A DNA stretch of 64,000 nucleotides from Achromobacter pulmonis. Lineage in GTDB: Bacteria > Pseudomonadota > Gammaproteobacteria > Burkholderiales > Burkholderiaceae_B. Positions 1 through 10,148 of the stretch are shown here, one piece after another; the stretch's first letter is position 1, and every line of letters begins with the position of its first letter. The position numbers and the translations under genes are program-made. The stretch covers positions 1 through 64,000 of the forward strand of contig NZ_CADIJV010000020.1 of NCBI RefSeq assembly GCF_902859765.1, read 5' to 3'. The notes under the pieces are model-generated. The model ran no database searches. It was not told where the DNA came from and saw only the letters and a list, made by a program, of their open reading frames with translations.

Positions 1-108
1 GGCGGGCACGTTGCTGCCCTGATGCAACTCGGTCAGGGACCCGTCGCTGTTGCGTATCCACGCGCGACCGGTGATTTCAGTGACGACTGCGGGGGAGGAG
101 TTGGCCAT
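1..108 (-). CDS. LapA-type giant adhesin, N-terminal fragment (runs off the left edge)
   Basis: The first 36 codons of a protein read leftward: ATG at 108, still open at base 1. The visible residues include VVTEITGRAWIRNSDGSL, which matches the N-terminal retention module of LapA-family adhesins. These are giant cell-surface proteins exported by a type I system and held in the outer membrane until a LapG protease cuts after the module. The upstream genes encode exactly such an exporter, which supports the call. In Bordetella the known member is the RTX adhesin BrtA; that identity is inferred, because the repeats, the di-alanine cleavage site and the C-terminal secretion signal lie outside the window. 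The Shine-Dalgarno site is weak (ACGGAACC). Confidence 0.72.
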   Translation of the reverse strand, partial: MANSSPAVVTEITGRAWIRNSDGSLTELHQGSNVPA

Positions 109-192
109 GTTGGTTCCGTTTCAGGGAGTTATCCAAGATGGCCAGATACTAGAGGGCGCTGGCGCGCGGCGGTATTGTCCTCAAGGACAGGT

Positions 193-849
193 TCAGGAGG
201 GAATTTGGCTGCGCGCGTCGGCCGATGCCGAAATGCCGTGGACGCGCAGCGCCAGTTGCAGGCGGTCGGTGACCTCGAGCTTGTCGAAGACCGCCGACAG
301 GTGCGCCTTGACGGTGCGTTCGGTGATGCCCAGGGCGTCGGCGATCTGGGCGTTGGATTGGCCGCTGGCGGCATAGCGCGCCACGGTGACTTCGCGCTCG
401 GTCAGCAGGCCGTTGTCCCATGAGCGGGAATCCTGGGCCCGCTCGGACACCAGCCGCAGCAGGCGGGTGACCAGCGAGCGTCCCATCCAGATACCCCCGG
501 AGGCAACCACCTCGAGCGCCTGCGACAGGGCCGTGGCGGGGGCATAACTGTGGCAATAACCCAACGCGCCGGCGCCCAGGACCTGGGTGCCCTGTTCGTC
601 ATTGGGGCTGGGGCTGGCCACTACCACCCGCAGGCCGGCGAACTGGGCCTGCCAGGCAGGGTCATGCCAGGACGGCAGCCGCGGCAGGTCGCTGTCCAGC
701 ACCACCAGCATGCGGCCCTGTTCGCGCCAGCGTTGCAGGTCCGCCAGGCCGCGTCCGCGGGCCGCGAGCCAGCGCACCGGGTCCAGCGCGCGCCAATGCT
801 GCCACAGCAGGTCGTCGTGCGTAATCAACAGGACGGGAACGGATTTCAT
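193..849 (-). CDS. LuxR-family transcriptional regulator with receiver-like N-terminus
   Basis: 218 residues. The C-terminus (about 147-205) is a LuxR/FixJ helix-turn-helix with LTEREVTVARYAASGQSNAQ and ITERTVKAHL. The N-terminal half is receiver-like: a VLLITHDD strand, Asp52/Asp54 in LVVLDSDLP as possible acceptor residues, and a GAGALGY loop. It probably controls the adhesin or its exporter in response to a partner kinase not seen here. The start at 849 was chosen because AGAGCGAGAAGG precedes it; an upstream ATG at 888 would overlap the HlyD gene and lacks such a site. It lies 19 bp after the HlyD gene and 84 bp before the adhesin, so it is probably in the same operon. Confidence 0.85.
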   Translation of the reverse strand: MKSVPVLLITHDDLLWQHWRALDPVRWLAARGRGLADLQRWREQGRMLVVLDSDLPRLPSWHDPAWQAQFAGLRVVVASPSPNDEQGTQVLGAGALGYCHSYAPATALSQALEVVASGGIWMGRSLVTRLLRLVSERAQDSRSWDNGLLTEREVTVARYAASGQSNAQIADALGITERTVKAHLSAVFDKLEVTDRLQLALRVHGISASADARSQIPS

Positions 850-868
850 AATGCCTTCTCGCTCTCCT

Positions 869-2305
869 CTAACGCTCGGTGAAAGCATTGGCCTTCGCGC
901 GCAGCACCGGCTTGAGCAGGTATTGCAGCACGGTGCGCTTGCCGGTCAGGATGTGGACTTCGGCCACCATCCCGGGAATGATGGGCAGGTTCTTGTCGCC
1001 CACCGTGCTGCGGTCCGTGCGGACCCGCACCACGTAATAGGAATTGCCTTTCTCGTCGGTCACGGTGTCGGCGCCGATCTGCTCGACCTTGCCTTCCAGC
1101 CCGCCATAGATGGCGAAGTCGTAGGCGGTGAACTTGACCTCGGCCTTCTGGTCGGGGTGCAGGAAGCCGATGTCGCGCGGCAGGATGCGCACCTCGAGCA
1201 GCAGGGTGTCGTCCTTGGGCACGATCTCGATGATGTCCTTGCCTGGCTGCACCACGCCGCCGACGGTGTTGTTGAACAGCGTCTTGACCGTGCCGCGCAC
1301 CGGCGCCCGCACTTCCGCCAGTTTTACGCGGTCGGCCAGGGCCAGCTTGCCCTGGCGCAACGTTGACAGCTTGGTGTTGGTCTCGGACAGCTCGTTGCGG
1401 GCCTGGTTGCGGATATTCAGCTCGGATTCCTCGATCTTGCTCTGGGCTTCCTTGATCGACGCCTCGATGCGGCCGATCTGGGCCTCGGCGCCTTTCTGTT
1501 CGCCGCAGTAGCGCGCCACGTCGCGCTGCAGGCGCAGCAGATCCACCTCGGACACCGCGCCACTCTTGAGCAGCGGCCGGGTCACCTGCAGCTCGCGCGA
1601 GGTCAGACTGCAACTGGTCGAGGCCTGGTCGCGCTTGGCGATGGTTTCGCGCAGCTCTTCCTGGCGCTGCTTGAGCTGTTCGCGGGCCACATTGACGGTG
1701 GCGTTCAGTTCGGTGGTGCGGGCCTGCCAGGCGTTGCGTTCCATTTCGACCAGGCCAGGCGCCTGCTTCAACACCTCTTCGGGCGCGACGAACGGCTCGC
1801 CGGTCGCCAGTGCCTTCAGCCGCGCGGATTTGGCCAGCAGCGACAGGTATTCCGCGTTGTTTTCCCCCAGCGACGAGGCGAAGCGGGTGGGGTCGAGCTT
1901 GAGCAGGATCTGCCCGGCCTCGACCTCCTGGCCCGGCTTGACCAGGATTTCCTCGACGATGCCGCCGTCCAGGCTCTGGATGATCTGCACCTGGCGCGAC
2001 GGCACCACTTTGCCTTCGCCGCGCACGACCTCGTCGATGTAGCCGAAACCCGCCCACAGCAGCAACAGCAGCACGGCCAGCAGGCTGGCCCACAGCAGCA
2101 CGCGGGCGCCGCGCGCCTGGGATTCGTGGATGACCCATTCGGCGTTGCCGACGTAATCGGTGCGCGCCTTGGGTTTGCCCTTTTCGGCGCCGTCGAGCAG
2201 CCGGTCGAAGAAATAGATGAAGACGCCGCGCAGCTTGAGCCACAGCCGCTTGAGCAGGCCGGGCCGGGAAGCAGCGGGTTTCTGGATGGCGGTGGTATTG
2301 TCCAT
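869..2305 (-). CDS. HlyD/LapC-family periplasmic adaptor of a type I secretion system
   Basis: 478 residues with membrane-fusion-protein architecture: a short cytoplasmic N-terminus, one membrane helix (VLLWASLLAVLLLLLWAGF, about residues 70-90), a lipoyl/barrel segment with SLDGGIVEEILVKPGQEVEAG, a long alpha-helical hairpin, then a second barrel half with VRAPVRGTVKTL. It bridges the inner-membrane ABC exporter and the TolC-like channel. The start at 2305 lies 7 bp beyond the exporter stop; an earlier in-frame ATG at 2374 would overlap the exporter gene and is less likely. Length and order match LapC-type adaptors. An extra Cys in the hairpin (STSCSL) is unremarkable. Confidence 0.93.
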   Translation of the reverse strand: MDNTTAIQKPAASRPGLLKRLWLKLRGVFIYFFDRLLDGAEKGKPKARTDYVGNAEWVIHESQARGARVLLWASLLAVLLLLLWAGFGYIDEVVRGEGKVVPSRQVQIIQSLDGGIVEEILVKPGQEVEAGQILLKLDPTRFASSLGENNAEYLSLLAKSARLKALATGEPFVAPEEVLKQAPGLVEMERNAWQARTTELNATVNVAREQLKQRQEELRETIAKRDQASTSCSLTSRELQVTRPLLKSGAVSEVDLLRLQRDVARYCGEQKGAEAQIGRIEASIKEAQSKIEESELNIRNQARNELSETNTKLSTLRQGKLALADRVKLAEVRAPVRGTVKTLFNNTVGGVVQPGKDIIEIVPKDDTLLLEVRILPRDIGFLHPDQKAEVKFTAYDFAIYGGLEGKVEQIGADTVTDEKGNSYYVVRVRTDRSTVGDKNLPIIPGMVAEVHILTGKRTVLQYLLKPVLRAKANAFTER

Positions 2306-2312
2306 GCGGCTC

Positions 2313-4487
2313 TCAGCTCCCGCGTCCGACGCGACCCTGGCGCAGGGCTTCGACGACCTGTTCCTTGGGGCCATCGGCCACGATGTGGCCGTTATCGATG
2401 ACGATCAGGCGGTCGACCAGATCCAGCAGGGCGGTGCGGTGGGTGACCAGCAGGATGGTCTTGTTGGCGCTGGCTTCGCCCAGGCGGCGGCGCAGTTGCG
2501 CCTCGCTCTGGTGGTCCATGTTGCTGCTGGGTTCGTCCAGCAGCAGGATGGGCGGATCGTTGATCAGCGCGCGCGCCACCGCCACCGACTGGCGTTGGCC
2601 TCCGGACAGCGATTCGCCACGCTCGCCGATGAGCATGTCGAAGCCGTTGGGATGCAGGTTGGCGAATTCGGTCACGCCAGCCAAGTTGGCGGCGGCCAGG
2701 ATGCTGGCATCATCGGCGTAGGGCGCGCCCATGGCCAGGTTGTGCTTGAGGCTGCCGTAGAACAGCAGCGGGTCCTGCGGCACGTGGCCGATGGCGCGGC
2801 GCACGTCGGCCGGGTCGATCTGGCGCACGTCCACGCCGTCCAGCAAGACCGCGCCTTCGGTCGGCTGGTACAGCGCCAGCGCCAGCTTTTCCAGGGTGGT
2901 CTTGCCCGAGCCGATGCGGCCGATGATGCCGACCTTTTCGCCCGGTTTGAGCTTGAAGGAGACTTTCTTGAGGACCGGCTGGGTGCTGCCCGGGTAGGTG
3001 AAGCTGACGTCGCGGAACTCCAGCGCCCCATGGAACACCGGGCGGTGCAGGAACTCGGCCTCGGCCGGGCGCTCGATCGGCAGATTCATATAGCTGTCGA
3101 TCGATCCAAGCGAGGTACGGGCGTTCTGGTACTGCATCAGCAGGCCGGCCACCTGGCCCAGCGGCGCCAGGCAGCGCCCGGCGATCATCGAGGCGGCGAT
3201 GATGCCGCCCATCGACAGGGCCGATTCCTGCGCCAGGTACACGCCGATGATCACCACCGAGATCGACACCAATTGCTGCACCGCCTGCACGAAGCCGACG
3301 GTGGACGAGGAGATCAGTTTGAGCTTGCCGCCGGTCTGGGCGATGAACTCGGTGGAGCGTTCCCAATTGCGCTGGATCGCGCCCTGGGCATTGAGGGTCT
3401 TGACCGCTTCCAGCCCGGTCAGCGCCTCGACCAGGGTGGCGTTGCGTTGCGACGAGGCCTGGAACGACGCCATCGTCAGCGCCTCCATGCGCGCCTGGGC
3501 CGCCAGCGACACCACCAGGATCAGCACGATCGCCACCACCGGCGGCAGCACCAGCCACGGCGATACCCACGCCAGTGCCGCCAGGAACAGCAGGATGAAG
3601 GGCAGGTCCACCAGGGTGGTGATGGTGGCCGAGGCGATGAAATCGCGGATCGACTCGAACGAGCGCAGGTTGGCGGCGAACGAGCCGACCGAGACCGGCC
3701 GGCCTTCCAGGCGCAGGTCCAGCACCCGTTCCATGATCTGCGCCGACAGCCGCACGTCGACGCGCTTGCTGGCGCTGTCGACCACGTGCGAGCGCGCCGT
3801 GCTCAGGATCATGTTGAAGATCACCACCAGCGTGATACCCAGCGCCAGCACCCATAGCGTCTCGACGGCGTTGTTGGGCACCACGCGGTCGTACACGTTC
3901 ATGGTGAACAGCGGCATCGCCATGGCGAAGATGTTGATAAGCAGGGCGGCGATGAGCGCGTCGCGGTACAGGCGCCGGTTTTCCATGATGGCGGCCCAGA
4001 ACCAATGGCGCTCGCGCACCTTGGTCACTTCCGGCGCGCGCGCGTCGAAGCGGAATTGCGGGCGCACGAAGCACACCAGGCCCGTGTATTGCGCGTCCAG
4101 CTCGGCCGCGCTCATCTCGACGGCGCTGCCGCCCAATTCGGGATGGCTGATCACACAGGTGTCGCCGTCTTTCTTGAGCAGCAGGCAGGCGCGTTCGCCG
4201 TTGAGCAGCAGGATGGCCGGCAGCAGGTCTGACGGCAGGCCTTCCAGCGGGCGCTTGACCACCCGCGCCGACAATTGCGCGCGCGCCGCGGCCCGCGGCA
4301 GCAACGCCGGCGTCAGCCGGTGCTCTTCCAGGGGCAGGCCGGCAGTCAGCGCCTGCGCGGTGGCCGCCACGCCATGCAGCCGCGTGATCTCGACCAGGCA
4401 ATCCAGCAACGGGTCGTCGTGCGCGGCGCGAGCGTCGGCGCGCCACTCGCGGGCGGCGGCGTCAGATAACTTGTCCATCATCGTCAT
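2313..4487 (-). CDS. LapB-type ABC exporter ATPase with N-terminal C39-like domain
   Basis: 724 residues in the HlyB/LapB order. Residues about 20-150 are a C39 peptidase-like domain with LLDCLVEITRLHG; the peptidase active site is not preserved, as expected for exporters of uncleaved RTX adhesins. A six-helix transmembrane domain spans about 160-440. The nucleotide-binding domain has Walker A GRIGSGKTT near residue 523, the signature LSGGQRQ near 622 and Walker B ILLLDEP near 646. It hydrolyses ATP to push the unfolded adhesin through the HlyD/TolC conduit. It overlaps the preceding 70-residue ORF by 26 bp, which suggests translational coupling. Confidence 0.94.
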   Translation of the reverse strand: MTMMDKLSDAAAREWRADARAAHDDPLLDCLVEITRLHGVAATAQALTAGLPLEEHRLTPALLPRAAARAQLSARVVKRPLEGLPSDLLPAILLLNGERACLLLKKDGDTCVISHPELGGSAVEMSAAELDAQYTGLVCFVRPQFRFDARAPEVTKVRERHWFWAAIMENRRLYRDALIAALLINIFAMAMPLFTMNVYDRVVPNNAVETLWVLALGITLVVIFNMILSTARSHVVDSASKRVDVRLSAQIMERVLDLRLEGRPVSVGSFAANLRSFESIRDFIASATITTLVDLPFILLFLAALAWVSPWLVLPPVVAIVLILVVSLAAQARMEALTMASFQASSQRNATLVEALTGLEAVKTLNAQGAIQRNWERSTEFIAQTGGKLKLISSSTVGFVQAVQQLVSISVVIIGVYLAQESALSMGGIIAASMIAGRCLAPLGQVAGLLMQYQNARTSLGSIDSYMNLPIERPAEAEFLHRPVFHGALEFRDVSFTYPGSTQPVLKKVSFKLKPGEKVGIIGRIGSGKTTLEKLALALYQPTEGAVLLDGVDVRQIDPADVRRAIGHVPQDPLLFYGSLKHNLAMGAPYADDASILAAANLAGVTEFANLHPNGFDMLIGERGESLSGGQRQSVAVARALINDPPILLLDEPSSNMDHQSEAQLRRRLGEASANKTILLVTHRTALLDLVDRLIVIDNGHIVADGPKEQVVEALRQGRVGRGS

Positions 4488-4674
4488 CCAGCAGGTCCAG
4501 ATGCTCCGAGAGGCGCGCGCGCTGTTGCTTGCGCTGGGTGAGTTTTTGCTGGGCCTGTACCGGCAGGTCCGTCATGCGCAAGGTGCCATTGGCGATCAAG
4601 GCATCGATCAAGTCTTCCAACACGCGGACAAAGTCCGCATCCAACCGTGAAAAGTCGTTGTCCTCAGTAGCCAT
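4462..4674 (-). CDS. Small acidic protein of unknown function in the type I secretion operon
   Basis: 70 residues starting MATEDNDFSRLDADFVRVLE, mostly helical by composition, with an acidic C-terminus (DLLDDDDGQ). It has no signal peptide or membrane helix. It lies between the TolC-like gene and the exporter and overlaps the exporter start by 26 bp, so it is probably translated from the same mRNA. I do not recognise a family with certainty. Context suggests a cytoplasmic accessory to the exporter or a substrate chaperone, which is inference only. The ATG at 4674 was chosen because upstream codons read back into the TolC gene. Confidence 0.7.
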   Translation of the reverse strand: MATEDNDFSRLDADFVRVLEDLIDALIANGTLRMTDLPVQAQQKLTQRKQQRARLSEHLDLLDDDDGQVI

Positions 4675-4697
4675 ATGGCCTCCTTGCGCGCGCCGCG

Positions 4698-6209
4698 TCA
4701 GGGGCGGGCCTGGGTGGCGGGCGCGTTCAGCGGCACCAGCGTGGGCGGCAGGGTGCCTTCGTTGTACTGCACACGCACCGGCGTCAGCCGCGCCGAATCG
4801 GGCACCGTGGAATTGCACAGGCGGATGACGTCGTCGGACACCACCAGCTTGCCGTTTTCCTCGGGCATTTCGTTGCGCGCCGGCTGCAGTGAGAGCGCTG
4901 GCAGCAGCTTATGCGAAAGCGCCAGCCAGCGATACTGCGCCAGCCTGAGGTCATAGATGGCATTGGTCAAGGCGCGGCGCGATTCGAACAACTCGTTCTC
5001 GGTGTTGAGCAGGTCGAGCAGGGTGCGCTGGCCGATCTGGAATTGCTGGCGGTAGGCGTCGCGCACTTTGGCCGTGGCCATTTCGTGGTCGCGCAGGAAC
5101 GGCAGCTTTTCCTGCAGGCTGGTGACGTTGTTCCAGGCCACGGCCAGGTCCTGCTGCACGTTACGGCAGGTGTAGTCGCGCACGTCGCGGGCGGCGTAAG
5201 ACTGGGCGGCCGTCTGGCGCACCCGCGCCGAATCGGCGCCGCCGCGGTACAGGTTGTAGTTCATGACCAGCTGGACGCTGGAACTGCGGATATTGCGGTT
5301 CTCCGGCGTGGGGTCGTTCTGGTCGCGGCCGGTGGCGGCGACGAACTCGAACTTGGGCGAGAACGCGCCCTTGGACGAGGCTACGCCGGCTTCCGCCGCC
5401 TGCAATGCGGCCTGTTTGGACAGGAAGCTGGGATTGCGGCGCAGCGACTCATTGAAGTTGCCGGGTTTGGTCGGCAGCTTGTCGGATATATCGGGCACCG
5501 GCTGCATCGACTCGGGCGGCAGGGCACCGGTGACGCGCTGGAAGCGCTGCTGCACGTCCAGCAGGTTGGTGGTTTCGGTCATCAGGTTGGTCTGGGCCAG
5601 CGCCAGACGGCCGCCGGCCTGTTCCAGGTCGACGCGTCGGCCGACGCCGGACTCGGCGCGCTGGCCGATCTGCTTGAGGGTTTCCTCGTGCAGCGAATAA
5701 TTCTGGCGGGCCAGCAGCTCCATGTCGCGATAGCGCTGCAGGTCGATATAGGCCTGCACCGCGGCCAGGGCGGTGCTGTCGCTGGTGGCCAGCACATCAT
5801 AGAAGCGCGCCAGTTTGTCGAAACCGGCCTGCTTGACGTCGTTGCTGGTGCGGAAGCCGTCGAAAATAAGCTGGCGCAATTCGAAGTTGTAACCGGGGCG
5901 GTTCCAGTTCTGCGACCCCACACCGGGCACGTTGTTGCGGTATTCACGGCCGACGTAGCCGATCGCGTTGACTTGCGGGAAGAATGCACCGCGCGCCACC
6001 GCCTGGCCTTCCAGCGAAGCCTGGAAGTCATGGTACTTGGCCTGGATTTCCGGATTGCTGAGCAGGGTCTGCTCGACGATCTGGTTCAGGGTGGTGGTAC
6101 CGGGAGCGGAGGAGCTGGAATCCACCGCTGCCGGCTGTTGGGCAAACGTGGCGGGAACGAACGCAAAGGCCAGGGCGGAAACCGTGGTTTTAAGCAGAAA
6201 CGAAGCCAT
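4698..6209 (-). CDS. TolC-family outer membrane channel of the type I system (LapE-like)
   Basis: 503 residues beginning with a signal peptide (hydrophobic stretch LLKTTVSALAFAFVPATFA, cleavage probably near residue 23). The body has the two repeated halves of TolC-type channels: TLLSNPEIQAKYHDFQASLE near the start and a second half with SLRRNPSFLSKQAALQAAEAG, then the QFQIGQRTLLDLLNTENELF signature near residue 400. It forms the outer-membrane duct for the adhesin. The start at 6209 was chosen because it places the signal peptide at the N-terminus; in-frame ATGs further upstream would add a polar leader. It is the first gene of the leftward operon. Confidence 0.9.
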   Translation of the reverse strand: MASFLLKTTVSALAFAFVPATFAQQPAAVDSSSSAPGTTTLNQIVEQTLLSNPEIQAKYHDFQASLEGQAVARGAFFPQVNAIGYVGREYRNNVPGVGSQNWNRPGYNFELRQLIFDGFRTSNDVKQAGFDKLARFYDVLATSDSTALAAVQAYIDLQRYRDMELLARQNYSLHEETLKQIGQRAESGVGRRVDLEQAGGRLALAQTNLMTETTNLLDVQQRFQRVTGALPPESMQPVPDISDKLPTKPGNFNESLRRNPSFLSKQAALQAAEAGVASSKGAFSPKFEFVAATGRDQNDPTPENRNIRSSSVQLVMNYNLYRGGADSARVRQTAAQSYAARDVRDYTCRNVQQDLAVAWNNVTSLQEKLPFLRDHEMATAKVRDAYRQQFQIGQRTLLDLLNTENELFESRRALTNAIYDLRLAQYRWLALSHKLLPALSLQPARNEMPEENGKLVVSDDVIRLCNSTVPDSARLTPVRVQYNEGTLPPTLVPLNAPATQARP

Positions 6210-6726
6210 AGGGATTATTCGCGAGTCAAGTGTGGGATTCATAGCCGGCATATTGTTTGCAAATGTCAGAATTGGCGAGTCAAGGTTTGTAAAGTCTTGA
6301 CGGAATTTGCCGGCCCGTCGGAATTTATTCCGCAATAGATCACGAAAAATGACGTGATTTATACGAAATTCAATATGGACGGATTAATCAAAAACCATTG
6401 ATGCGTTTTATTGCACACTATTTCGGTTTCTGCTTTGCCACATTGAAACGCGATTATATCCGGTTACGTCTTTTGTATAGAAATTGTTTTTTTCGATGTG
6501 GTTTTTTGATTATCCGGATTTTGGCGCTATTGCCAGCGTCACACGGCTGTGCCGTCAGGCGAGGAGCGTGGCACCATGGTAGTGTTGGTACTAGTATGTT
6601 TGGTGTGGTTGTACTAGGTTGAGAGCGTGGGCATAATCGCCTTCATGCCGCAGCGGCCGGCGGCGAGGCCCATTGCGGGCCCCGCGTCAGGCACCAGCCG
6701 GATTTGTCTATTTGCAGAGCGCATCC
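6210..6726. promoter_or_regulatory. Divergent AT-rich intergenic region between the secretion operon and leuC
   Basis: About 517 bp without a convincing gene. The stretch from about 6290 to 6540 is much more AT-rich than its surroundings, with T-runs near 6486, and sits between two divergently transcribed units, so it should hold both promoters. I could not identify convincing -35/-10 pairs, operators or a leucine leader peptide. A plus-strand ORF at 6398-6622 (74 codons) has an odd composition rich in Phe, Cys and Arg and no clear ribosome site; I treat it as chance. Confidence 0.5.
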
Positions 6727-8130
6727 ATGGCCCAAACCCTTTACGACAAACTCTGGGACGCCCACATCGTCCACCAGGAATCAGACGGTACCTGTCTGCT
6801 CTATATCGATCGCCACCTGCTGCACGAAGTGACCAGCCCGCAGGCCTTCGAAGGCTTGGCCATGGCCGGCCGCAAGCCGTGGCGCAATGGCGCCAACCTG
6901 GCGGTCGCCGACCACAACGTGCCGACGCTGAACCGCGCCCAGGGTATCGACGATCCGATCTCGCGCCTGCAGGTCGACACGCTCGACGCCAATTGCGACA
7001 AATACGGCATCACCGAATTCCGCATGAACGACCTGCGCCAGGGCATCGTCCACGTGATCGGGCCGGAGCAGGGTGCGACCCTGCCGGGCATGACCGTGGT
7101 CTGTGGCGACTCGCATACCAGCACGCACGGCGCGCTGGGCGCACTGGCGTTCGGCATCGGCACGTCCGAGGTGGAACACGTGCTGGCCACGCAGACGCTG
7201 CTCATGAAGAAGGCCAAGAGCATGCTGATCAAGGTCGAGGGCGAACTGCCGTTCGGCTGTACGGCCAAGGACGTGGTCCTGCACATCATCGGCATCATCG
7301 GCACCGCCGGCGGTACCGGCCACGCCATCGAGTTCGCCGGCAGCACCATCCGCGCGCTGTCGGTCGAAGGCCGCATGACGGTCTGCAACATGGCCATCGA
7401 GGCCGGCGCCCGCTCCGGCATGGTCGCCGTCGACGACAAGACCATCGAATACTTCCGTGGCCGCCCGTTCGCGCCGTCCGGCGTGTTGTGGGACCAGGCC
7501 GTGGGCTACTGGCGCACGCTGCACACCGACGAAGGCGCCAGGTTCGACACGGTGGTGGAGGTCAACGCCCGCGACATCAAGCCGCAGGTCACCTGGGGCA
7601 CCTCGCCCGAAATGGTGCTGCCGGTCGACGCGCGCGTGCCGGACCCCGATCGCGAAAAAGACGACGTGCGTCGCAGCGGCATGGAACGCGCGCTGGAATA
7701 CATGGGGCTCAAGCCCAATACGCCGCTGACCGACATCCGCGTCGACCGTGTCTTCATCGGTTCCTGCACCAACTCGCGCATCGAGGACCTGCGCGCCGCT
7801 GCCGTCGTGGCGCGCGGCAAGCGCGTGGCCTCCAACGTGCGCCAGGCCATGGTGGTGCCGGGCTCCGGGCTGGTCAAGCAGCAGGCCGAGCGTGAAGGCC
7901 TGGACAAGATTTTCATCGAGGCGGGCTTCGAATGGCGCGAGCCGGGCTGCTCGATGTGCCTGGCCATGAATGCCGACCGGCTCGAGCCCGGCGAGCGCTG
8001 CGCCTCGACCTCGAACCGCAACTTCGAAGGCCGCCAGGGCCAGGGCGGCCGCACCCACCTGGTCAGCCCGGCGATGGCCGCGGCCGCCGCCGTGGCCGGC
8101 CATTTCGTCGACGTCCGCACGTTCCGTTAA
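6727..8130 (+). CDS. leuC: 3-isopropylmalate dehydratase large subunit
   Basis: 467 residues, the usual LeuC length. With LeuD it isomerises 2-isopropylmalate to 3-isopropylmalate in leucine synthesis, using a [4Fe-4S] cluster. Visible hallmarks are the start [26 protein letters not shown], and the cluster cysteines in [13 protein letters not shown] and [10 protein letters not shown]. The ATG at 6727 is the family start; an in-frame ATG at 6673 would add a leader absent from the family. It is followed 22 bp later by leuD and then leuB, probably one operon. Confidence 0.98.
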   Translation: MAQTLYDKLWDAHIVHQESDGTCLLYIDRHLLHEVTSPQAFEGLAMAGRKPWRNGANLAVADHNVPTLNRAQGIDDPISRLQVDTLDANCDKYGITEFRMNDLRQGIVHVIGPEQGATLPGMTVVCGDSHTSTHGALGALAFGIGTSEVEHVLATQTLLMKKAKSMLIKVEGELPFGCTAKDVVLHIIGIIGTAGGTGHAIEFAGSTIRALSVEGRMTVCNMAIEAGARSGMVAVDDKTIEYFRGRPFAPSGVLWDQAVGYWRTLHTDEGARFDTVVEVNARDIKPQVTWGTSPEMVLPVDARVPDPDREKDDVRRSGMERALEYMGLKPNTPLTDIRVDRVFIGSCTNSRIEDLRAAAVVARGKRVASNVRQAMVVPGSGLVKQQAEREGLDKIFIEAGFEWREPGCSMCLAMNADRLEPGERCASTSNRNFEGRQGQGGRTHLVSPAMAAAAAVAGHFVDVRTFR

Positions 8131-8152
8131 GCGCCCACCGAGTACCGACATC

Positions 8153-8803
8153 ATGCAAGCATTTACCACTCACGAAGGCCTGGTGGCTCCGCTCGACCGC
8201 GAAAACGTCGACACGGACCTCATCATCCCGAAGCAGTTCCTCAAGTCCATCAAGCGCACCGGCTTCGGCCCGAACCTGTTCGACGAGCTGCGCTACCTGG
8301 ACCACGGCGAACCGGGCATGGACAACAGCAAGCGTCCGCTCAACCCCGATTTCGTGCTGAACCAGCCGCGCTACCAGGGCGCCTCGGTGCTGTTGGCGCG
8401 CAAGAACTTCGGCTGCGGTTCGAGCCGCGAGCACGCGCCCTGGGCGCTGACGCAGTTCGGTTTCCGCGCCATCATCGCGCCGTCCTACGCCGACATCTTC
8501 TTCAACAACAGCTTCAAGAACGGCCTGCTGCCGATCGTGCTGTCCGAGCTCGAAGTGGCCCGGCTGTTCGACGAAGTGAAGGCATTCCCGGCCTACAAGC
8601 TCAATATCGACCTGGACCGTCAGGTGGTGGTGACGCCTGATGGCCGCGCGATGAAGTTCGACATCGAGCCGTTCCGTAAGTACTGCCTGCTCAACGGCTT
8701 CGACGACATCGGCCTGACCCTGCGCCACGCCGACAAGATCCGCGCCTTCGAGGCCGAACGCCTGGCCCGCCATCCCTGGCTGGAAAGCCGGCCGATCGCC
8801 TGA
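8153..8803 (+). CDS. leuD: 3-isopropylmalate dehydratase small subunit
   Basis: 216 residues, full length for LeuD. It provides the swivel domain that completes the isopropylmalate isomerase active site with LeuC. The start [14 protein letters not shown], the segment [14 protein letters not shown] and the motif [15 protein letters not shown] are diagnostic. The ATG at 8153 fits family length; the frame is open further upstream inside leuC but that part is a shadow. It lies 22 bp after leuC and 37 bp before leuB. Confidence 0.98.
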   Translation: MQAFTTHEGLVAPLDRENVDTDLIIPKQFLKSIKRTGFGPNLFDELRYLDHGEPGMDNSKRPLNPDFVLNQPRYQGASVLLARKNFGCGSSREHAPWALTQFGFRAIIAPSYADIFFNNSFKNGLLPIVLSELEVARLFDEVKAFPAYKLNIDLDRQVVVTPDGRAMKFDIEPFRKYCLLNGFDDIGLTLRHADKIRAFEAERLARHPWLESRPIA

Positions 8804-8840
8804 CCCGACCCTTCATACCGACCACAGGACCGTTTTTTCC

Positions 8841-9917
<1,077 letters not shown>

Positions 9918-9960
9918 CGCATGCAAGGGGCGCGCCCTTGCGGCGCGGTCCCGATTTCCA

Positions 9961-9986
9961 GGGGCCGCCCGCCGGGCGGCCCCTTT
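9961..9986 (+). terminator. Intrinsic terminator after leuB
   Basis: A perfect 10-bp GC-rich stem (GGGGCCGCCC / GGGCGGCCCC) with a 3-base loop and a short T run. It ends the leuCDB transcript and separates it from asd. Confidence 0.85.
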
Positions 9987-10148
9987 GCATGCCGTCGTTG
10001 CCGGCGCGCCGCGAAAGCGGGGTGGCACTGATGGTGGCCCCGTTTTTTCCAGGTGCGCCGCAACATCTACGCGTGCATTCTGATAAATTGTTGGGTTATT
10101 GCACGTTTTTTCACCACACCTTGTCACCCCCTTTAAAGAGCGATTGAA

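Noticed and set aside
2217-3857. Long plus-strand ORF opposite the secretion genes
   Set aside because: His/Arg/Gln-rich translation with no domain; a shadow of the ABC exporter in GC-rich DNA.
6398-6622. 74-codon ORF upstream of leuC as a leucine leader peptide
   Set aside because: No leucine codon cluster, no attenuator stems and poor ribosome site.
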